Origin: an uncultured Eubacteriales bacterium
GTDB taxonomy: Bacteria > Bacillota > Clostridia > Oscillospirales > Acutalibacteraceae
NCBI GenBank assembly: GCA_949292775.1
Contig: CASFBL010000013.1
Location: 1-64,000 of the forward strand
Length of the DNA: 64,000 nucleotides
Direction of reading: 5' to 3'
In this document: in pieces, positions 6,787 to 15,699 of the stretch
Numbering within the stretch: the first letter of the stretch is position 1
Layout: every line of letters starts with the position of its first letter
The notes under the pieces: generated by a model
The model's database searches: none
The model's input: only the letters and a program-made list of their open reading frames with translations
What the model was told of the DNA's origin: nothing
Position numbers and translations under genes: made by a program

Positions 6787-6827
6787 ACAGCGTCCGAACG
6801 CATTTCGTGTTCGGACGCTGTTCTTTT
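6787..6827 (+). terminator. Original host terminator of tRNA-Leu, displaced
   Basis: ACAGCGTCCGAAC (6787-6799) pairs perfectly with GTTCGGACGCTGT (6809-6821), followed by TCTTTTTTC. It directly follows attR, so before integration it ended the tRNA transcript. Confidence 0.85.
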
Positions 6828-6955
6828 TTCGCCCGTTCCCCATATCTTACAAATTTGGCACCAATTTCCCGGACGCGCCATGTAATTGACATGGAGGAAG
6901 CATTCCGCTTTTTATATCGCCTTTTGGATGTGCAATAGCAAAAGCGTTTCACCGC

Positions 6956-7873
6956 TTACCAAAACTTTTTCTTTTTCATTACAACAAGGCTAACGATGAC
7001 AATCACCACGCTGACGAGGATAACCACAGGGTACCCATACTGCCAGCGAAGCTCCGGCATGTTGTAGAAATTCATGCCGTACCAGCCTGCGACCAAAGAA
7101 AGCGGCAGGCAGAGCGTTGTGACCACGGTTAAAATCTGCATAATCCGGTTTTGGCGGATATCCACTTGAGTCTGAAACAGCTCGCGGATTTGCAGGCAAT
7201 ATTCCCGCAAAGACTGCGCGCCGTCCTGCAAACGAACCAAACGCTTTTCAAGCATGCGCAGCTGCTGGTGATCACCGTCAGAAAAGAAATCAAATTCGTC
7301 CTCTTCCAGCTCACAAACCATATCGTTGAGCTGGGCGTAGTAGTGAAACCACTTCATCGTTTCCTTGCGTTTTTCCGTAAGCTGCGGGCCGAATTTGTCC
7401 AAATCGCCCGCCAGCACCTGATCTTCCAGTTGACCGAGCTGCTCCTCAATTTCTTCAAGGTGGTGCGAATCTTTAAGAAGCAGCTGTTCTAAAAGTGCGC
7501 GAAGAAGCCAGCCCGCCCCGTTTTTCGGATGCTGTTTTTCTTGCGGCAGTCGTTTTAAAATCGTCCGGACAACACCGCTGTCGTCGCACAACACCAAATG
7601 TGCGCCGGTCAGCAGATAGCCGAAGGAAATGGGCTTGCCGTCTTTGGTTTTGCGAGGCGTAAATACGGTGCCGCAAAGGCAGTCGCGCCGTATTTCCGCC
7701 TTACAGCCACGCGCATCTCGTGCAAGGGGCATATGGTGCAGCTGTGCCTCGATACCCGGCAGCGGCTTTGCGTGCACCAGCTCGTCACTGGAAAGCAGGA
7801 TAAGCGTCCACGCGTCGGATGAAAGCGGTTCTTCCAAAAGTTTCATGGTGTGCTCAAACAAATAGGCCTCCAT
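6956..7873 (-). CDS. CorA-family divalent cation transporter
   Basis: The 305-residue protein has the CorA plan: an N-terminal alpha/beta cytoplasmic domain, long helices rich in E, K and Q at about 120-235, and two C-terminal membrane segments. The first (MQILTVVTTLCLPLSLVAGW) ends in YGMNF, equivalent to the GMN selectivity motif of CorA. The second (VILVSVVIVIVSLVVM) is followed by KKKKFW, facing the cytoplasm. CorA proteins form homopentameric Mg2+/Co2+/Ni2+ channels; some relatives export Zn2+, and the ion here is unknown. ATG 7873 gives a normal family length. It is monocistronic. Confidence 0.9.
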   Translation of the reverse strand: MEAYLFEHTMKLLEEPLSSDAWTLILLSSDELVHAKPLPGIEAQLHHMPLARDARGCKAEIRRDCLCGTVFTPRKTKDGKPISFGYLLTGAHLVLCDDSGVVRTILKRLPQEKQHPKNGAGWLLRALLEQLLLKDSHHLEEIEEQLGQLEDQVLAGDLDKFGPQLTEKRKETMKWFHYYAQLNDMVCELEEDEFDFFSDGDHQQLRMLEKRLVRLQDGAQSLREYCLQIRELFQTQVDIRQNRIMQILTVVTTLCLPLSLVAGWYGMNFYNMPELRWQYGYPVVILVSVVIVIVSLVVMKKKKFW

Positions 7874-7990
7874 TGCCGCACCTCCTGCACAATCTCATAA
7901 ATTCTTTAAAAGCATTGTAGCACAAAGGCTATGAAAAGACAAGGCGGACACGGTGACCGCTTGGAGAGCACGAAAATCCAATTTTTATAT

Positions 7991-8025
7991 AAAAAGACGC
8001 CACGCAAAAAGCATGGCGTCTTTTT
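7991..8025 (-). terminator. Terminator after the GH38 mannosidase gene
   Basis: AAAAAGACGCCA (7991-8002) and TGGCGTCTTTTT (8014-8025) form a perfect 12-bp stem, T-rich on both sides. It follows the mannosidase stop codon on the minus strand. Confidence 0.8.
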
Positions 8026-8042
8026 TGTTGGAATGTTAAATC

Positions 8043-11000
8043 TCAGCGCTCGATTTTCAAGGTGACAATTTCAAACGGACGAACGGTCAGCGGAATATTT
8101 CTGCCGTCGGTCGGCAATTCTTCCACTTCGTTTTCCAAAAGGTCGCAAAGCGTGACACGCTTGAAATCGAAGCCGGTCGTAAGTGTGGTGCGCACGCGCT
8201 GGTTATAGGCTTCGTAAAGACGCACGACAACCGCGTTGCTGTCCTCCGCCTCTTTCACCGTTTCCGCAATGACATTGTCGCAGTCCAAAGACAAAAGTGA
8301 ATAGCTTTCGGGAAGCGTGCCGCTTTGCTTTTGCAGTTTAAAAGCGGTCATCGGCTGGTTGAGGAGATACGCCTGCTGAATTGTGCCCGCTTCGCGGTAG
8401 TTGCCGGCGTGCGGATACAACGAATAGGTAAAGGTGTGGTGGCATTTGTCAGCGTCGGGGTTCGGATATGTGCCGCATTTGAGCATCGTCAGGCGAATGA
8501 CGCCGTCGTGAATGTCATGACCGTATTTGCAGTCGTTGAGCAGGCTCACGCCGTAGCCGTATTCGGAAAGGTCGGCGAATTTGTGCGCGCAGACTTCAAA
8601 CTTTGCAGCGTCCCAGCTTGTATTGCTGTGGGTCGGGCGTTCCACCGTGCCGAACTGGATTTCATAAGTCGCTTTGTCGGCGTTGATATCAACCGGGAAC
8701 GCCGTTTTCAAAATCAGGTGTTCCTCTTTCCAGTCGATGTCCGTATCAAAATCGATGCGGGCAACATCATCATACAGCCAAACTTTTTGGGTGATAACGC
8801 TGTGCATGAACGGTTTCGTAATCTCTACACCTGCACGCGCACCGTCCGTAATCGGGCGGATTTCAGCTTTTTCGGAAAGTTCCCAGGATTTTTCTTTGTA
8901 GTAGCTGCTGATTTCCCAGTTGTCGTAATCGCGCGGGTAATCTTCATAAGCCGTTAAGACATTGCCGCGTGCGCCGGCTTTGAGCACTTCGCGGTCGTTG
9001 CGTTTGTCGTAAATTCTCGTAAACGCACCGGTCTCGTCAAGCTCTATACGGAAAAATGCATTTTCAAGCACATTTTCGGAGTTCTGCACTTCGCCGCGGG
9101 CTTCATAGTCTTTGACAATCTTATAGCCTTTCGCCGGAATATCGCGCACAAAAACGGTCTCGCCGTTTACCTGCACCGTACCGGAAGCCGTAAACGAATG
9201 GGGGTTGAACACCAAAACGCCGCCATTTGTGCCGATGTTTTCAATCACTTCGGCACCTGCATTTTTCACCATGCGGTTGCCGGCCTGCAAAAGCGCTTCA
9301 TACTGTTCTTTTGAAACCTCGTAGACCTCTTTAATCGACGAACCGGGGATAATGTCGTGGAACTGATTTAATAAGATTGTCTCCCAGCCGTCGTGCAGCT
9401 CCGCTTTCGGGTAAGCGGCGCCGGTCAGGATATTCGCAAGCAAAGCGGTGGTTTCCGCCTTTTCATACAGGAACTCACTTTTACGGTTGTAACGCTTGTT
9501 TTGCGCCATAGAAGTGTAGGTGCCGCGGTGATATTCCAAATAGAGCTCACCCTGCCAGCGCGGGGTCTTTGGGTTTTGCAAGGCACGCGCACGCACACGC
9601 GAAAGCATGCTGCCCGCAAATTCCATTTTCGCTTTAGGCACAGCGGGAAGGCCCTTTTTCAAAAGGTTATAATATTCCAAATCTTTTCGGATAGGTCCGC
9701 CGCCGCCGTCACCGAAGCCGAATGTAATCATCACTTCATTGTTGATGTCTTTCTGCTGATAGCGGTCGTAAGCGCCTTGCAGCTGGTTGGGGTTTAATTT
9801 GGCGTTATATGTAACCGGGGTTTCCGGCTTTTGACCGCGGTGCTTATCCTGCGCGGTCATGAAAAACGCGAAAATATCGGTGCCGTCAATGCCCTCCCAC
9901 CAGAAGGTGTCGTAAGGCATACGGTTGGTTTCGTTCCAGCCGATTTTGGAGGTGACGAAGCTTTCCACGCCGCTTTTCTTCAAGATTTGCGGGAGCGCCG
10001 CGGAATAACCGAACACATCCGGCAGCCACAGCACTTTGCAGTCTACGCCGAATTCGTCTTTGAAGAAGCGCTTGCCGTAAAGCACCTGGCGCACCAAACT
10101 TTCACCGGAGGAAAGGTTGCAGTCCGCTTCGACCCACATGGCGCCCTCGACCTCCCAGCGGCCGGCACGCACCATTTCTTTCACCTCGGCGTACAGTTCC
10201 GGAGATTCTTCTTTTAAGAACTTATAAAGCTGCGCTTGGCTCGACATGAATTTGTATTCGGGGTATTTTTTCATCAGCGTAAGCACCGTGGAGAACGAGC
10301 GCAGCACCTTTTCACGGGTTTGCGCCAGCGTCCAAAGCCACGCAACATCGATATGGGTATGCCCGATGCAAATGGCGTTCACGCCGCTTTCCTTACAATA
10401 GCCGTCATAAAACACGCCGTCGAGATAAGCCTGCGCCGCCTGCACAGAAGCGCGGCAAGCCTCGGAACGCGGGTCACGCAAGTCAATTTGATTGATTGCC
10501 GTTTCCAGATACCCTTTAATATCGACATAGGTTTTGTCGTTGGGGTCTAAATCCAGCGTGATTTCATAAGGCACGGCGAGGCTGTAATACAGCTTGCGCA
10601 AATCCTCATCAAACACGCGAAGAGAAACATTGAATTCAAGATAATTGCTGTTTTTGCCGCTGTACGCGTAAATATAGATGTCATACGCCTCTTTGGCATT
10701 GTCCAAAAACAACTCGCGGTGGTTGGTGTCAAGCCCCTGCACGAGTACGCCGTCAACATAGGCGATAAACTGCGGGTTGACGGCATCCCAGCCGTTTAAC
10801 TGCGTTGAAACGCAAAGCTCCACATTGCGCCCACGCATTTCTTTTGGAATTTCGACATGCTTATAAAACCAAGCGTGCGCGTCTTCCTTGCCGCCCCAGC
10901 GTTCAAAGCGTCCGAACTCACGAAAAGTCTCGTCAATTTCGGGTAAATCATTCCCCACTTTATAGCCGCAGGGCTTATAAGAAAAGCCGTCCAAGGGAAT

Positions 11001-11075
11001 ATCTTTTACACATGCCGCGTTTTGCAGGGTCTCTAAATACACCCGCAGGCGGTCCTCATAAAAATCAAGCTGCAT
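8043..11075 (-). CDS. Alpha-mannosidase, glycoside hydrolase family 38
   Basis: The start is ATG 11075 behind GGAGTGACCAAA; an upstream ATG at 11102 overlaps the promoter -10 box and is excluded. The 1010-residue protein matches cytosolic GH38 enzymes in length. About 230 N-terminal residues of beta-rich sequence precede the catalytic barrel. GHTHIDVAWLWT near 245 supplies Zn ligands, WLPDVFGYSAALPQIL near 352 holds the Asp nucleophile, and NQFHDIIPGSS holds another metal-binding His. Long C-terminal beta domains follow. There is no signal peptide, so it is probably intracellular, releasing mannose from alpha-mannosides or imported glycan fragments. It has its own promoter and terminator. Confidence 0.95.
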   Translation of the reverse strand: MQLDFYEDRLRVYLETLQNAACVKDIPLDGFSYKPCGYKVGNDLPEIDETFREFGRFERWGGKEDAHAWFYKHVEIPKEMRGRNVELCVSTQLNGWDAVNPQFIAYVDGVLVQGLDTNHRELFLDNAKEAYDIYIYAYSGKNSNYLEFNVSLRVFDEDLRKLYYSLAVPYEITLDLDPNDKTYVDIKGYLETAINQIDLRDPRSEACRASVQAAQAYLDGVFYDGYCKESGVNAICIGHTHIDVAWLWTLAQTREKVLRSFSTVLTLMKKYPEYKFMSSQAQLYKFLKEESPELYAEVKEMVRAGRWEVEGAMWVEADCNLSSGESLVRQVLYGKRFFKDEFGVDCKVLWLPDVFGYSAALPQILKKSGVESFVTSKIGWNETNRMPYDTFWWEGIDGTDIFAFFMTAQDKHRGQKPETPVTYNAKLNPNQLQGAYDRYQQKDINNEVMITFGFGDGGGGPIRKDLEYYNLLKKGLPAVPKAKMEFAGSMLSRVRARALQNPKTPRWQGELYLEYHRGTYTSMAQNKRYNRKSEFLYEKAETTALLANILTGAAYPKAELHDGWETILLNQFHDIIPGSSIKEVYEVSKEQYEALLQAGNRMVKNAGAEVIENIGTNGGVLVFNPHSFTASGTVQVNGETVFVRDIPAKGYKIVKDYEARGEVQNSENVLENAFFRIELDETGAFTRIYDKRNDREVLKAGARGNVLTAYEDYPRDYDNWEISSYYKEKSWELSEKAEIRPITDGARAGVEITKPFMHSVITQKVWLYDDVARIDFDTDIDWKEEHLILKTAFPVDINADKATYEIQFGTVERPTHSNTSWDAAKFEVCAHKFADLSEYGYGVSLLNDCKYGHDIHDGVIRLTMLKCGTYPNPDADKCHHTFTYSLYPHAGNYREAGTIQQAYLLNQPMTAFKLQKQSGTLPESYSLLSLDCDNVIAETVKEAEDSNAVVVRLYEAYNQRVRTTLTTGFDFKRVTLCDLLENEVEELPTDGRNIPLTVRPFEIVTLKIER

Positions 11076-11100
11076 TTTGGTCACTCCGTTTCTTTTCGGC

Positions 11101-11129
11101 ATTATAGCACATCGCGTTTTTCGTTACAA
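11101..11129 (-). promoter_or_regulatory. Promoter of the GH38 mannosidase gene
   Basis: On the minus strand: TTGTAA (11129-11124), 17-bp spacer, TATAAT (11106-11101), 25 bp before the ATG at 11075. Confidence 0.75.
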
Positions 11130-11136
11130 TCTTTTT

Positions 11137-12396
11137 TTAATTTTCCATTTGCAATCCAAGGTCGGAAAGCAAATAAAACGACCCGCAGACAAGCACCAAG
11201 CCGTCGGGCGGTGTTTGGCGTTTGGCTTCTGCGAACGCCGCAGGGACATTCGGCTCTATGAAAATATCACCTGAAAAATTACCAATTTGCGCCTTTAAAT
11301 CCTCCGGCGCGGCGGCACGGGGATTTTCAGGCTTTGTAAACCAAACGGTTTTTAAATACGGCGTGATGGCTTTTAAATAGTGCGCTGTGTCCTTGTCTTC
11401 CATCATGCCGATGACCGCCGTTACCTTTTCGGGGGCGAAGTCGTGAAGCACCCCTGCGAGCGCGGCACCGCACTCGGGGTTGTGCCCGCCGTCTAACAGC
11501 ACAGGCGGGGGCCCTGGCAGATATTCCATTCTGCCGTGCATAACGGTTTTGCGAATACCGTTTGTTATGTTTTCTTCGGTAACGCCCGCAAGACAGCGCG
11601 CCGCTTCAATAGCGCCGACGGCGTTTTCCACCTGATGAAGCCCGGTAAGCGGCATGGTATATTCCCTGCCGTCATAAGAAAACACGGTTTCGCCGAGCGT
11701 TTGGCTTTGCACCTTGGCGCTGTTTGCATCGGCGACCACAAGGCGGTTGTGTTTTTCAGCAGCAGTTTTTTGAATCACCTGCAAAGCTTCCGGGTCTTGC
11801 CGGTTCGTGGTGACGGTGACGCCGCCCGCTTTGATAATTCCCGCCTTTTCAGAGGCGATTTGTGCAATCGTGTCACCCAACACTTTTGTGTGGTCGAGTG
11901 AAATCGAGGTAATCACACACACCTCGGGACAGGGAATAATGTTGGTCGAATCATATCGGCCGCCGAGCCCTACTTCCATAACGGCGATGTCACAGCCGGC
12001 GTTTTTAAAATACAACAGCGCCGCAGCGGTAATCGCCTCAAACTCCGTGGGGACAATCCCACGCTGATTCAAACGCTCGATCGCAGCACGCACGGTGGTG
12101 ACGGTTTCTGCGAGTGCAGACTCGGAAATATTTTGGTGATTCACCTGTATGCGCTCGCAGAACGAAAACACATAAGGCGAAGTGAACAACCCGGTTTTAT
12201 AACCTGCCTCTACCAAAATGCGGCTGAGCATATTGGAGGTTGTCCCCTTGCCGTTGGTTCCGGCAACATGGACGAATTTTAAATCGTTTTGCGGGTCGCC
12301 CAATTCCGAAAGCAGGGCGGAAATCCGCGACAGCCCCGGCTTCATTCCGAACACCAAAAGAGAATGGATATAAGCAACAGCTTCGCTGTAATTCAT
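11137..12396 (-). CDS. folC: Folylpolyglutamate synthase / dihydrofolate synthase
   Basis: FolC adds glutamate to dihydropteroate or folates with ATP in the cytoplasm. The 419-residue length is standard. The N-terminal ATPase domain has the P-loop HVAGTNGKGTTSNML at about 43-57 and the TGLFTSPYVFSFCERIQVN block. The VMEVGLGGRYDSTNI block and SLDHTKVLGDTIAQIASEKAGI are Mur-ligase-family signatures. The C-terminal domain contains LDGGHNPECGAAL. ATG 12396 lies 14 bp from the stop of the upstream exonuclease gene on the same strand, so the two are probably co-transcribed. Confidence 0.95.
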   Translation of the reverse strand: MNYSEAVAYIHSLLVFGMKPGLSRISALLSELGDPQNDLKFVHVAGTNGKGTTSNMLSRILVEAGYKTGLFTSPYVFSFCERIQVNHQNISESALAETVTTVRAAIERLNQRGIVPTEFEAITAAALLYFKNAGCDIAVMEVGLGGRYDSTNIIPCPEVCVITSISLDHTKVLGDTIAQIASEKAGIIKAGGVTVTTNRQDPEALQVIQKTAAEKHNRLVVADANSAKVQSQTLGETVFSYDGREYTMPLTGLHQVENAVGAIEAARCLAGVTEENITNGIRKTVMHGRMEYLPGPPPVLLDGGHNPECGAALAGVLHDFAPEKVTAVIGMMEDKDTAHYLKAITPYLKTVWFTKPENPRAAAPEDLKAQIGNFSGDIFIEPNVPAAFAEAKRQTPPDGLVLVCGSFYLLSDLGLQMEN

Positions 12397-12409
12397 TTAC
12401 AAAAACACC

Positions 12410-13168
12410 TCAGATATCAACAATCAGTTCCACCGGGCAATGGTCAGAACCGTAAATTTCATTGTGAATGGACGCGCTTATAAGCTTATCACAAAGGCGC
12501 TTTGAGACGACAAAATAGTCGATGCGCCACCCCGCGTTGTTGGCACGAGCATTGAAGCGGTAAGACCACCACGAATATGCCCCGGTAAGGTCCGGGTAAA
12601 ACCAACGGAAACTGTCTACAAAGCCGCTTTCCAAAAGCGTTGTGAACTTTTCGCGCTCCTCGGGAGAAAACCCTGGGTTTTTCACATTGCTTTTCGGGTT
12701 TTTCAAATCGATTTCTTTATGCGCAACATTTAAGTCACCGCAATAAATGACCGGCTTCGTTTTATCGAGCGCGACAAGATAAGCGCGCAACTTATCCTCC
12801 CACGACATACGGTATTCGAGTCGCTTCAAGCCATCCTGTGCATTTGGCGTATAACAGTTGACCAAGTAAAATTCGGGATATTCGAGCGTAATCACGCGAC
12901 CTTCGCTGTCATAATAGGCGTCGCCGAGACCGTAGGCAACCGACAAAGGCTCTTCTTTTGCGAAAATCGCCGTGCCGGAATAGCCTTTCTTTTCGGCATA
13001 ATTCCAATAAGAAGAATACCCGTCAAAAGAAAGGTCAAGCTGCCCTTTTTGGAGCTTTGTCTCCTGCAGGCAGAAAAAATCTGCATCTAACGCCAAAAAT
13101 TCTTCTTCAAAGTTTTTCCCTACGCACGCGCGCAGACCGTTTACATTCCACGAAATCAGTTTTTTCAT
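12410..13168 (-). CDS. xth: Exodeoxyribonuclease III (AP endonuclease)
   Basis: The start is ATG 13168 behind GGAGGTAAATCC; the longer frame to 13246 is not needed. The 252-residue protein is a complete EEP-family nuclease: ISWNVNGLRA at the N terminus, LQETKLQ with the metal-binding Glu, the YCGDLNVAHKEIDL catalytic Asp/Asn block, WRIDYFVVS, and the final YGSDHCPVEL with catalytic Asp-His. It cuts DNA 5' of abasic sites and degrades 3' ends in base excision repair. ExoA is an equally valid Gram-positive name. Confidence 0.95.
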   Translation of the reverse strand: MKKLISWNVNGLRACVGKNFEEEFLALDADFFCLQETKLQKGQLDLSFDGYSSYWNYAEKKGYSGTAIFAKEEPLSVAYGLGDAYYDSEGRVITLEYPEFYLVNCYTPNAQDGLKRLEYRMSWEDKLRAYLVALDKTKPVIYCGDLNVAHKEIDLKNPKSNVKNPGFSPEEREKFTTLLESGFVDSFRWFYPDLTGAYSWWSYRFNARANNAGWRIDYFVVSKRLCDKLISASIHNEIYGSDHCPVELIVDI

Positions 13169-13245
13169 TGGATTTACCTCCCTGTTTTTGCGGGAATATC
13201 GACGATATTGTAACACTCTGCGGCAGAAAAATCCATATTTTTTCA

Positions 13246-13274
13246 TTGACTTTTTATGGTTTATGCAGTATCAT
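13246..13274 (+). promoter_or_regulatory. Promoter of the membrane-anchored protein gene
   Basis: TTGACT (13246-13251), 17-bp spacer, TATCAT (13269-13274), 39 bp before the ATG at 13314. Confidence 0.65.
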
Positions 13275-13313
13275 ACTTTTTGTTAAATTTTTAACGCTTT
13301 TGGAGGCGTTTCC

Positions 13314-14207
13314 ATGCAAGACCCTCACAACAACAAAACCACAACGCAAAGCGGCTTTTGGCATGTTTTCTTTGACACTTTTGAAAAGGCCGGGCTTTTG
13401 CTTTTGTTTTTCGCGCTCATTTATGCAACGGTTTATTTGGTCTTTTCACAAAGCCGTGTGCAACTCAGCGGGAACCTTTTTTTGCTGCCCAACGCACAGG
13501 TTTCCGGCAGCATACAGACTTCTCTGCCGGCAAGCTCCAACACGGTCGAGGAAACCACGGTGCCCTCTGCCGGCTCTGTTACAGCAGACTTGACCGAAAT
13601 GCCCCAAGGCAATGAAGAGATTGCCGCGTTTTTCTCCTCTGCAGTCAATCTTGCAAAAGCCGAAGCAAAGGCAGTCACGCTGGTGCAGAAAAAAGGCACC
13701 AATTATAACGGTGTGGTGGAAGCAGGCAATAACTTTTTCCTTTCTTCCATTGCAAAATCGTTGATGGGCTCGTTTTTGAAAGAAGAAAACCCAAACACTG
13801 TTTTTTCTACACGCAGTGAAATTATGAACAACTTCATACCCCGCGGCACGCAAAGCGCACTTACGGCAAGCGACATTGCCGAAGCCAGTTGTGTAGAGGA
13901 AAACGGCTATTATGTGCTTACCGTGAAGGTGAAATCCGACGAGAATCCGGCAGCGGGGCACGGCTCCGGCGCAGTCGGTTCAGTCATTACCACAGACGAA
14001 ATTGAAGGCGCGGTCAACGGGCGGATAAAATTTGACAATCTGGTTTGCCAATATGACGGGGCATGGGCCAAAATCAAGGTGGAAAAGTCCACCGGTCATC
14101 TTGTAGAGATTTCCTCAAGCCTGCCGATGTATCTGCATTTGACAAGTTTAGGGCTTAATTGCCGTATCGGCTTGCAGTTTGACGAACTTTGGACGGTGGC
14201 GTGGTAA
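13314..14207 (+). CDS. Unrecognised single-pass membrane-anchored protein
   Basis: I do not recognise this 297-residue protein. ATG 13314 follows TTGGAGGCGTTTCC. One hydrophobic segment lies at about 26-45 (GLLLLFFALIYATVYLVFSQ) with no obvious signal peptidase site, so it is probably an N-terminal anchor. A Ser/Thr/Pro/Glu-rich stretch (about 60-100) resembles an extracytoplasmic linker. The rest looks like a soluble domain of mixed helix and strand, with a Gly-rich turn HGSGAVGS near 220. It has its own promoter and a UUCG-loop terminator, so it is a single-gene unit and context gives no functional hint. Confidence 0.8.
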   Translation: MQDPHNNKTTTQSGFWHVFFDTFEKAGLLLLFFALIYATVYLVFSQSRVQLSGNLFLLPNAQVSGSIQTSLPASSNTVEETTVPSAGSVTADLTEMPQGNEEIAAFFSSAVNLAKAEAKAVTLVQKKGTNYNGVVEAGNNFFLSSIAKSLMGSFLKEENPNTVFSTRSEIMNNFIPRGTQSALTASDIAEASCVEENGYYVLTVKVKSDENPAAGHGSGAVGSVITTDEIEGAVNGRIKFDNLVCQYDGAWAKIKVEKSTGHLVEISSSLPMYLHLTSLGLNCRIGLQFDELWTVAW

Positions 14208-14222
14208 AACCAATTGGCTTTT

Positions 14223-14256
14223 GGTGCAATTCTTCGGAATTGCACCTTTTCTTTTT
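14223..14256 (+). terminator. Terminator with UUCG tetraloop
   Basis: GGTGCAATTC (14223-14232) pairs with GAATTGCACC (14237-14246) around TTCG closed by C-G, followed by a T-rich tract. Confidence 0.85.
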
Positions 14257-14323
14257 TTTACAGGTATGCTAAAATAAGTAAAAACTGCCGGCACAGCCGG
14301 CATTGCTTTTTAAGGAGTTTTTC

Positions 14324-15136
14324 ATGCCGGATTACAGCTGTTTTTCCAAAACCAAATATTTTATCATTGATATGGACGGCACCTTTTATTTAGACGGCCA
14401 GCTTATTGACGGCGCGCTCGATTTTCTGAAAGAGGCAAAAGCGCTCGGCAAGGATTTTTGTTTTTTCACCAACAATTCTTCAAACAATGCAGCGTTTTGC
14501 CAGGAAAAGCTTCAGAAAATGGGATGTATTGTGCCGCAGGAGAAAATCATTCTTTCCACCGATGTAACAACGGACTACTTAAACCGAAACTGCAAAGGCA
14601 AACGCGTGTTTCTTTTGGGCAATGAGCGACTGACCGCTGATTTTAGAAAAGCGGGCATTCCCCTTACAGAAAAAGACCCGGATATTGTAGTCTTAGGTTT
14701 TGACACGACACTCACCTATCAGAAATTGTGGGACGCCTGCCGCCATATCGCAAACGGCGCCGGGTATATTGCCACACACCCCGACTTCAACTGCCCGACG
14801 GCAGACGGATTTATGCCCGACACCGGCTCGATGATGGCGCTGATTCATGCGTCTACCGGGCGTGACCCACTGGTCATGGGCAAGCCGAATTCATTTACGG
14901 TTGACTACCTGACCAGACGGCTCGGCTGTGCTCCTGATGAGCTTTGCTTCATTGGTGACCGGCTGGAAACAGACATTTTAATCGGGCAGGCTGCCAATAT
15001 TCCGACTGTGCTTGTATTGACGGGCGTGACGACAAAAGAAGATTACGAAAAGAGCGACATTCACGCAAGCGTCGTGGAAGCATCGCTCAAAGCTTTTTCG
15101 GAACACTTGAAAGAACGGAGCATTTCATGGAACTGA
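14324..15136 (+). CDS. HAD-IIA (NagD-like) phosphatase
   Basis: The start is ATG 14324 behind AAGGAG; an earlier in-frame start at 14303 lacks this. The 270-residue protein has all HAD motifs: [12 protein letters not shown] (motif I with nucleophile Asp), FFTNNSSNN (motif II), the MGKPN lysine (motif III) and [13 protein letters not shown] (motif IV). The type IIA cap lies between motifs II and III and contains [13 protein letters not shown]. Relatives include NagD, AraL and phosphoglycolate/4-nitrophenylphosphatases; the substrate is not predictable. Its end overlaps rnhA by 10 bp, so the two are translationally coupled. Confidence 0.92.
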   Translation: MPDYSCFSKTKYFIIDMDGTFYLDGQLIDGALDFLKEAKALGKDFCFFTNNSSNNAAFCQEKLQKMGCIVPQEKIILSTDVTTDYLNRNCKGKRVFLLGNERLTADFRKAGIPLTEKDPDIVVLGFDTTLTYQKLWDACRHIANGAGYIATHPDFNCPTADGFMPDTGSMMALIHASTGRDPLVMGKPNSFTVDYLTRRLGCAPDELCFIGDRLETDILIGQAANIPTVLVLTGVTTKEDYEKSDIHASVVEASLKAFSEHLKERSISWN

Positions 15137-15579
15137 CAAAAGTTGAACTGTTTACAGACGGCGCGTGTTCAGGCAACCCCGGTGCTGGTGGCTGGGGCGC
15201 GATTTTACGCTGTCAAGGTATAGAAAAAGAACTTTCCGGCGGCAGTGCAATGACCACCAACAACAAAATGGAGCTGACGGCAGTCATTGAGGGGTTAAAA
15301 GCACTCAAACGCCCGTGTAAAGTTACGCTTTACACGGACTCGCGCTATGTGGCAGACGGCATTTCCAAAGGCTGGGCGGCTTCTTGGAAAGCGCGCGGCT
15401 GGCGCAAAAAAGACGGTAAGCCCGCATTAAACCCGGAACTTTGGGACGAGCTTTTGAGCCTTTGTGACCGGCACCAGGTGGAAATCATTTGGCTCAAAGG
15501 CCACGCCGGTCACCCGGAAAACGAACGCTGTGACGCGATGGCAGTAGAGCAATCAAAAAAATATACAAAAAGTGAATAA
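15127..15579 (+). CDS. rnhA: Ribonuclease HI
   Basis: RNase HI degrades the RNA strand of RNA-DNA hybrids. The 150-residue length is standard. The acidic active site is visible: Asp in [12 protein letters not shown], Glu in [13 protein letters not shown], Asp in [12 protein letters not shown] and the final Asp in NERCDAMA. The basic handle region [19 protein letters not shown] and the [12 protein letters not shown] histidine loop are present. The start ATG lies inside the end of the HAD phosphatase gene. Confidence 0.96.
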   Translation: MELTKVELFTDGACSGNPGAGGWGAILRCQGIEKELSGGSAMTTNNKMELTAVIEGLKALKRPCKVTLYTDSRYVADGISKGWAASWKARGWRKKDGKPALNPELWDELLSLCDRHQVEIIWLKGHAGHPENERCDAMAVEQSKKYTKSE

Positions 15580-15631
15580 ACATTTTGTTGCATTTTTTAT
15601 CCCGTTTTTTTCGCTATTTTCCATTTTTTTA

Positions 15632-15660
15632 TTGAACACCGGGACAGAATATGTTAATAT
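15632..15660 (+). promoter_or_regulatory. Promoter of the GPH symporter gene
   Basis: TTGAAC (15632-15637), 17-bp spacer, TAATAT (15655-15660), 39 bp before the TTG start at 15700. Confidence 0.6.
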
Positions 15661-15699
15661 TTAAAGTGATATTTTTCGGAGAAAAAAGGATGTGATTTT

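Noticed and set aside
6635-6952. 105-residue ORF on the minus strand with GAGDRGRTGT
   Set aside because: It reads through the tRNA-Leu 3' fragment and its terminator; this peptide is a well-known false product of tRNA-Leu genes.
11076-11102. Earlier start of the mannosidase at ATG 11102
   Set aside because: It overlaps the -10 box; ATG 11075 has a good ribosome binding site.
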